Assembly: GCA_947631315.1 (NCBI GenBank)
Contig: CANRLA010000020.1
Coordinates: 1 to 19,192, forward strand
Reading direction: 5' to 3'
Length of the DNA: 19,192 nt
Origin: an uncultured Clostridia bacterium
Lineage (GTDB): Bacteria; Bacillota; Clostridia; TANB77; CAG-508
How positions within the stretch are numbered: the first letter of the stretch is position 1; each line of letters starts with the position of its first letter. Of the stretch, positions 14,592 to 19,192 are shown one piece after another. The notes under the pieces were generated by a model. It had not been told where the DNA came from, made no database searches, and saw only the letters and a list, made by a program, of their open reading frames with translations. The position numbers and the translations under genes were made by a program.

Positions 14592-16505
14592 TTGAAAATT
14601 AATAATATAAAAATAAATTCATATGGAAAATTGAATAATAAAAACTTTGATTTAGAAAAAATAAATATAATTTTTGGAAAAAATGAATCAGGAAAATCTA
14701 CATTATTAAATTTTATTTTAAATATATTTTTTAATATCTCGAAAAATAAAAAAGGAAAAAATATTTCTGATTTTGAAAAATATTTACCATGGAATGAAAA
14801 TGAATTTTCTGGAAAAATAACTTATCAATTAGATAATAATAAAAAATATAAAGTTTTTAGAGATTTTAATAAAAAAAATCCACAAATAATTGATGAAAAT
14901 GAAAATGATATTTCTAATAATTTTAATATAGATAAAAAAACAGGTAATTTATTTTTTCAAGATCAAGTAAAAATAGATAAAAGTACAATGCTCTCAACAG
15001 TAGTTGCATCTCAAAATGAAACGAGAATTGACAATACAACACAAAATTTATTAATTCAGAAAATAGCAAATATAGCAGAAAGTGGAGAAGAAGATGTATC
15101 TTATAAAAATGCTATTAATAAATTAGATAAATTATTATTATCAGAAGTAGGAACCACCAAAAGCCAAAATAGACCAATCAATATAGCAATGGACAATTTA
15201 AATAATTATGAAAAAGAATTAAATAATATAAAAAGGTATGAAGAAAATAAATATGAAATTGAAAAAAATAATAAAAAATTAAATGAAGAAATATTTAATG
15301 AAGAAAAAAATAAAGAAATTTATGAAAAAATTGAAAAAATATTAAATAATAATAAAATAAAGGAAGAACAAATAAACGTAAAGAAAAAAATATTAAGTGA
15401 AAATAAAATAAGAGTAGTAAACTTAAAAGAAAAAATAAATGATGAATTAAATTATAAATTAAATAAAAAATTAAATGATAATAATAATTTAAAAAATAAA
15501 AAAAATATAAAAAAAATATTATTCTTTTTAATTTTAATAATAATTGTAATAATAAATATATTTAATTTTATTTTTATAAAAAATAAATTAATAAATGTTT
15601 TATTATTTTCTTTATTACCTATTTGGATTATTGGAATAATATTAAATAATAAAAATATTAAATATAAAGAAAATATTAATAAAGATAAAAATATAAGTAA
15701 TAATATAAATATTAATTTAAATAATAATGTGGAAAATATAAAAATACAAATAGAAACTTTAGAAAATACTAATTTAGAATTAAATAAAGAAATAGAAGAA
15801 TTAGAAGAAAGTATAAAAAAAGAAAATGTAGAAGAAAAAAATAAATTTATTGAGAATTATGGAGAAGATATAGAAAATTTATTTGATAAAAACACCTTAC
15901 TAAAAGCAATGGAGAAAAATAAAAATAATTTAAATTCATTAGCTTTAGAATTACATAAATTAAAATTAGATTCTGAAAATATTGAATCTAAATTAGAAAA
16001 AATTACTGATTTAGAAGAAAAAATTTATTTTGAAAAAGAAAATATAGATAAATTAGAAAATAAATCAAAAATATTTGAAATGACTAGAGAATTGATAGAA
16101 AATGCTTATTTAGAAATGAAAAATAATATTACACCAAAATTTAATAAAAATTTATCAGAAAATATTGAAAAAATATCTAATGGAAAATATAAAAAAATAA
16201 TATTAAATGATGATATTTTTGTAGAACTAGAAAATGGTAGTAACATTCCAATTGATTTATTAAGTACAGGAACTATTGAGCAAATTTATTTAGCACTAAG
16301 ATTATCTGTAATTGATGAAATTTCATCTGAAAAATTACCAATTATGTTAGATGAGACATTTGCTTATTATGATAATGAAAGATTAGAAGAAACTCTAAAA
16401 TTCTTATCACAAATAGATAATCAAATCTTAATATTTTCTTGCACATATAGAGAAAAAGAAATATTAAATAAATTAAATATTGAATATAATTTAATTAATT
16501 TATAA
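14592..16505 (+). CDS. yhaN: Rad50/SbcC-like ATPase with membrane hairpin (YhaN type)
   Basis: Predicted SMC/Rad50-type ATPase partner of the YhaO nuclease. The N-terminal half-site has INSYGKL (8-14) and Walker A GKNESGKST (29-37). Long coiled coils (about 200-305 and 380-500) surround two hydrophobic helices (about 309-329 and 333-351), so the coil apex is a membrane hairpin rather than a zinc hook. The C-terminal half-site has the ABC signature region LSTGTIEQIYLALRLS (557-572) and Walker B LPIMLDETFAYYD (582-594). At 637 aa it is shorter than Bacillus YhaN (about 960 aa, as I recall), mainly through shorter coils. The start is TTG, chosen because GGAGGG lies eight bases upstream and the N-terminus then begins with the ATPase strand. 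Asn, Lys, Ile and Glu dominate. Confidence 0.85.
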   Translation: MKINNIKINSYGKLNNKNFDLEKINIIFGKNESGKSTLLNFILNIFFNISKNKKGKNISDFEKYLPWNENEFSGKITYQLDNNKKYKVFRDFNKKNPQIIDENENDISNNFNIDKKTGNLFFQDQVKIDKSTMLSTVVASQNETRIDNTTQNLLIQKIANIAESGEEDVSYKNAINKLDKLLLSEVGTTKSQNRPINIAMDNLNNYEKELNNIKRYEENKYEIEKNNKKLNEEIFNEEKNKEIYEKIEKILNNNKIKEEQINVKKKILSENKIRVVNLKEKINDELNYKLNKKLNDNNNLKNKKNIKKILFFLILIIIVIINIFNFIFIKNKLINVLLFSLLPIWIIGIILNNKNIKYKENINKDKNISNNININLNNNVENIKIQIETLENTNLELNKEIEELEESIKKENVEEKNKFIENYGEDIENLFDKNTLLKAMEKNKNNLNSLALELHKLKLDSENIESKLEKITDLEEKIYFEKENIDKLENKSKIFEMTRELIENAYLEMKNNITPKFNKNLSENIEKISNGKYKKIILNDDIFVELENGSNIPIDLLSTGTIEQIYLALRLSVIDEISSEKLPIMLDETFAYYDNERLEETLKFLSQIDNQILIFSCTYREKEILNKLNIEYNLINL

Positions 16506-16507
16506 AT

Positions 16508-16534
16508 AAAAAGTACATTTTATATGTACTTTTT
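16508..16534 (+). terminator. Terminator after yhaN
   Basis: AAAAAGTACAT (16508-16518) pairs with ATGTACTTTTT (16524-16534) around a TTTAT loop, and the right arm ends in five T residues. It starts three bases after the yhaN stop. The A/T feet mean it could also work for the convergent gene. Confidence 0.75.
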
Positions 16535-16574
16535 ATAAAATTTTATTAAATTGTTTAATTTTAAATTATTTTTT

Positions 16575-16626
16575 ATTAATTTTATTTTTATATTAATTTT
16601 TATTTTTATATTAATTTTATTTTTTT
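16575..16626. repeat. Three tandem 17-18 base AT-only repeats
   Basis: Units starting ATTAATTTT at 16575, 16592 and 16610 differ by only one to three bases. Like the tract after yhaO, the A-rich strand is the sense strand of the gene that ends here (the minus-strand transporter). Confidence 0.7.
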
Positions 16627-16671
16627 ATTATTTTTTATATATATTTTTTTAATAGAATATTAATAATTGTT

Positions 16672-17550
16672 TTATTTTTTAATAGTATTAATATTAATTG
16701 GATTTACATGAATTATCGATAAATAAATAAAATCAAGATTATTTAATTCTTTTTCTAAATTATCAGCTATTTTGTGACTTTCAAATGTTGAAAGATTACC
16801 ATCAACAAATATAGTAACAAAAATTAAATATTTATAGCCAACTGGAGAAGAATTAAAATGATTTATTTTTTGGATTTCAGGATATTTCTTAATAATTTCT
16901 AAAATAATATTTTTATATTTTTCATCTATTGATTTATCCATAAGAATATCATAGCTTTCAATAAATATTTGCCAGCCTGTATAGCATATCCATATAGAAA
17001 TAGCAATTCCAACTACACTATCAAACCAATAAATATGTACAAGTCCTAAAAGAGCTGATATTAAGGTGAAAATAGTAATAATACAGTCATTTCGATGATC
17101 TTTTAAATTAGATTTTATTAATAAGCTTGGATTAGTTTTTGATAATGATTTTGTATAAAAATATAAAAAAGCCTTTGTAATAATAGTGATAATACATACA
17201 ATTACTAAATTCCATGAAAAAGTAAAAGTTGCTCCAGTTATCAATGATTTAAGAGAATTAATTAAAAAATTAACTGCAACTATAATCATTGAAATACTAA
17301 TAAATAGTGAAAAAAGATATTCTGCTTTTCCATGTCCCATATTGTGATCATCATCATAAGGTTTACTTGCGATTTTTCCACCAACATAGGTCATTAATGA
17401 TGCAAAAATATCACTCGCACTATTGGCAGCATCTGCAATCATAGAGTGACTGCGGGTTACAAAACCAATAAATCCTTTTATAACAAGTAAAAATAAATTT
17501 CCAATAACACCTAATATTCCAGCTAATTTTGCTGAACTAAATCTATTCAT
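16672..17550 (-). CDS. Cation diffusion facilitator, manganese-type motifs
   Basis: A membrane antiporter that exports divalent metal ions. Six hydrophobic segments lie before residue 200, followed by a soluble C-terminal domain (about 205-285) with the usual ferredoxin-like pattern. Helix 2 carries HSMIADAANSASDIFASL, so the metal site reads N43-x3-D47. Helix 5 carries LKDHRNDC, so it reads D151-x3-D155. Zinc exporters use HxxxD or DxxxD in helix 2 and HxxxD in helix 5; N/DxxxD with DxxxD and the DHRND signature is the pattern of manganese exporters (MntE, MneP/MneS). The loop DDDHNMGHGKAEYL is also typical of CDF proteins. No Shine-Dalgarno is visible. The gene stands alone, convergent with yhaN and divergent from prfA. 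At 292 aa it has normal length. Confidence 0.85.
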   Translation of the reverse strand: MNRFSSAKLAGILGVIGNLFLLVIKGFIGFVTRSHSMIADAANSASDIFASLMTYVGGKIASKPYDDDHNMGHGKAEYLFSLFISISMIIVAVNFLINSLKSLITGATFTFSWNLVIVCIITIITKAFLYFYTKSLSKTNPSLLIKSNLKDHRNDCIITIFTLISALLGLVHIYWFDSVVGIAISIWICYTGWQIFIESYDILMDKSIDEKYKNIILEIIKKYPEIQKINHFNSSPVGYKYLIFVTIFVDGNLSTFESHKIADNLEKELNNLDFIYLSIIHVNPININTIKK

Positions 17551-17561
17551 TTAATTTTTTT

Positions 17562-17591
17562 AGTATAATGAATATAAAAAACATTATACAA
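17562..17591 (-). promoter_or_regulatory. Promoter of the CDF gene
   Basis: On the minus strand, TTGTAT (17591-17586), an 18-base spacer and TATACT (17567-17562). The expected start at about 17555 is only some five bases before the ATG, suggesting a leaderless message. An alternative TATAAT (17589-17584) further upstream would give a leader of about 27 bases that still lacks a Shine-Dalgarno. Confidence 0.45.
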
Positions 17592-17760
17592 TTCCCTTCT
17601 TTTTATTTTTTATTAATAAAATTTATATATTTTAAACATATTAATAATATATATTTTTTATAACATAGATTTAAGTATAACATTAACTTTAAAAATAAAC
17701 AACATTAAATTGCGTAATAAACATTTTTGAACTAAAAAATAGTGTAAAATAAATGATAGG

Positions 17761-17832
17761 TCAAGTGAAAAGTAAATACAATTCTGAAAATAAATGCTCG
17801 TCCAAGTGAAAAAGTAAATGCAATTCTAAAAA
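17761..17832. repeat. Imperfect direct repeat upstream of prfA
   Basis: The 30-32 base copies at 17761-17790 and 17801-17832 share TC(C)AAGTGAAAA(A)GTAAAT and CAATTCT with about four differences. They are flanked by a second repeated motif, AATAGYGTAAAATA, at about 17740 and 17842. The order is A-B-B-A, ending just before the prfA -35. Function unknown. Confidence 0.65.
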
Positions 17833-17860
17833 ATGATAAAAAATAGCGTAAAATAGATAC

Positions 17861-17889
17861 TTGAAAGATTGCGCAAAATATTGTATAAT
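17861..17889 (+). promoter_or_regulatory. Sigma-A promoter of prfA
   Basis: TTGAAA (17861-17866), a 17-base spacer and a perfect TATAAT (17884-17889). The start at about 17896 leaves a leader of about 69 bases before the ATG at 17965. Confidence 0.8.
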
Positions 17890-17916
17890 ACTAAAGTAAT
17901 TTTATAAGAAAGGGAT

Positions 17917-17950
17917 TAATCAATTAAATTATATTATATGTAATTGATTA
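17917..17950 (+). other. Leader hairpin before prfA containing a start-stop ATGTAA
   Basis: TAATCAATTA (17917-17926) and TAATTGATTA (17941-17950) can pair around a 14-base loop. AGAAAGGG (17907-17914) sits just before the hairpin, and ATG TAA (17938-17943) spans the loop and right arm. Folding would bring AGAAAGGG to about 16 bases from the prfA ATG, which otherwise has only a weak ACGAGA nearby. Confidence 0.45.
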
Positions 17951-17964
17951 TACGAGATTTATTT

Positions 17965-19026
17965 ATGTTTGATAATTTAGAAGAGATAGAAAAGAAATAT
18001 GTTGACTTAACTGAAAAGATTAGTGATCCAGAGGTAATTTCAAATCAAAATGAATGGCGTAAAATGATGAAAGAACATTCTAACATAGAGCCTATTGTAG
18101 AAAAATATAGAGAATATAAAAATACTCAAAAAAGTTTAGAAGAAGCTAAAGAAATGATGAATGATAAGGAATTGAAAGATTTAGCTGAAGAAGAAATGCT
18201 AAATGCCAAAGAAAAATTGCCTAAGCTAGAAGAAGAGTTAAAAATGCTTTTAATTCCAAAAGACCCTGATGATGATAAAAATGTTATTTGCGAAATTAGA
18301 GCAGGTGCTGGAGGAGAAGAGGCTGCACTATTTGCTAGTACACTATTTAGAATGTATTCTATGTATTGTGATTTGAAGAATTGGAAGTTAGAAGTTTTAA
18401 ACGAAAACTCTACGGAACTGGGAGGTATAAAGGAAATTTCATTTATAGTTAAGGGCGACGGAGCATATAGTAGACTTAAATTTGAAAGCGGAGTTCATAG
18501 AGTTCAAAGAGTTCCTGAAACAGAAGCAAGTGGTAGAATTCATACATCAACTGCATCAGTTGCAGTTCTTCCAGAAGTAGAAGATGTTGACATCGAAATA
18601 AATCCAGCAGATATTAGAATGGAAGTATTTAGAGCATCAGGAGCAGGTGGACAACATGTTAATAAAACCTCATCAGCCGTAAGGCTAATTCATATTCCAA
18701 CTGGAATAGTTGCAGAATGTCAGACAGAAAGATCCCAGGTGCAAAATAGGGAATATGCAATGAAATTGTTAATGTCAAGACTTTATGAAATAGAAAAAAG
18801 TAAAAGAGATAATGAAATAGAAAGCGAAAGAAGAAGCCAAATTGGAAATGCTGATAGAAGTGAAAAAATCAGAACATACAATTACCCACAAGGGCGCATT
18901 ACAGACCATAGAATTGGTTTAAGTATTTATCAAATGGAGAGCTTTTTAAATGGAAATCTTGATGGAATGATAGATAACTTAATTGCAGCAGATACAGCTC
19001 AAAAACTCCAAGGTAGTGAAGAATAA
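17965..19026 (+). CDS. prfA: Peptide chain release factor 1
   Basis: RF1 recognises UAA and UAG in the ribosomal A site and triggers release of the finished protein. The full open frame reaches back to a TTG at 17944, but family members begin MF(D/E)xLEEIEKKY, so I start at the ATG at 17965 (353 aa). Numbering from the TTG, the stop-codon recognition motif PET is at 191-193 within RVPETEASGRIHTS (the PxT of RF1, not the SPF of RF2). The catalytic GGQ is at 235-237 in SGAGGQHVNKT. The N-terminal helical domain and the downstream SRRL-like and GRITDHRIG segments are intact. The usual neighbour prmC, which methylates the GGQ glutamine, is not downstream in the part visible. Confidence 0.95.
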   Translation: MFDNLEEIEKKYVDLTEKISDPEVISNQNEWRKMMKEHSNIEPIVEKYREYKNTQKSLEEAKEMMNDKELKDLAEEEMLNAKEKLPKLEEELKMLLIPKDPDDDKNVICEIRAGAGGEEAALFASTLFRMYSMYCDLKNWKLEVLNENSTELGGIKEISFIVKGDGAYSRLKFESGVHRVQRVPETEASGRIHTSTASVAVLPEVEDVDIEINPADIRMEVFRASGAGGQHVNKTSSAVRLIHIPTGIVAECQTERSQVQNREYAMKLLMSRLYEIEKSKRDNEIESERRSQIGNADRSEKIRTYNYPQGRITDHRIGLSIYQMESFLNGNLDGMIDNLIAADTAQKLQGSEE

Positions 19027-19034
19027 AATATAAA

Positions 19035-19076
19035 AATAACCTCAATTATTAATTTATTTTAATATTTGAGGTTATT
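19035..19076 (+). terminator. Terminator after prfA
   Basis: AATAACCTCAA (19035-19045) pairs with TTGAGGTTATT (19066-19076), and TATTAA/TTAATA inside the loop can extend the stem. The following T-run is interrupted (TTGCTATTTTT), so termination may be partial. Confidence 0.6.
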
Positions 19077-19169
19077 GCTATTTTTAAAATCAATTTATTT
19101 TAATTAAATGTTCTATTTTCCTCTTAAAGTAATAAGCTTTATTATATTAATCGAATAGGGGATAAAAAT

Positions 19170-19192
19170 ATGTTACAAATATCTTTATTAGG
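19170..19192 (+). CDS. Start of an unidentified gene, cut by the window end
   Basis: ATG at 19170 preceded by AGGGGA (19157-19162) with a seven-base gap. Seven codons (MLQISLL) are open to the window end. The hydrophobic beginning would suit a membrane protein, but too little is present to name it. The 19077-19169 stretch before it shows nothing else. Confidence 0.45.

Noticed and set aside
17944..17964. TTG start for prfA
   Set aside because: It merely follows an upstream stop codon; RF1 proteins begin at the MFDNLEEIEKKY segment, which starts at 17965.

Overview
The window looks like chromosome of an AT-rich, Gram-positive, spore-forming member of the Clostridia (Bacillota). The evidence is the SRP RNA-dnaX-ebfC-recR block (the order familiar from Bacillus and Clostridium), a YpeB spore-germination protein, strong purine-rich ribosome binding sites, sigma-A-type promoters, and very low GC in both coding and intergenic DNA. 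I see no rRNA, tRNA, CRISPR array, transposase or integrase. I cannot name the species.

Layout. 1-3057: SRP RNA with its own promoter, then dnaX, ebfC and recR (DNA replication and recombination). dnaX carries a candidate programmed -1 frameshift site exactly where its last domain begins. 3058-3329: a palindromic, GC-rich intergenic element of unknown origin. 3330-7269: ypeB, then murF and ddl (last cytoplasmic steps of peptidoglycan precursor synthesis); the ypeB terminator overlaps the murF promoter. 7382-8844: yqeK (HD-domain Ap4A hydrolase) and a zinc-finger-less J-protein. 8909-12090: a self-contained unit with a near-consensus promoter, two small unrecognised proteins, a VirD4/TraG-type coupling ATPase with a repeat-bearing acidic tail, and a strong terminator. 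No relaxase or other type IV secretion gene is present. 12115-12420: a small protein on the minus strand with two AbrB/MraZ-like segments. Its promoter adjoins phased A/T tracts.

12.5-17.9 kb is markedly more AT-rich than the flanks. It holds a Mre11/SbcD-like nuclease (YhaO type), an 853-base gap that starts with an almost pure A/T low-complexity tract, a Rad50/SbcC-like ATPase with a membrane hairpin (YhaN type), and a minus-strand cation-diffusion facilitator with manganese-type metal motifs. The window closes with prfA (release factor 1), its terminator and the first codons of a further gene.

How the genes relate. murF and ddl act in sequence: Ddl makes D-Ala-D-Ala and MurF attaches it. 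YhaO and YhaN probably form a membrane-tethered SbcCD-like complex. The coupling-protein unit is the least explained part and the best candidate for an undescribed system, but its substrate cannot be read from sequence. Promoters, terminators and operators were located by eye and none has been tested.
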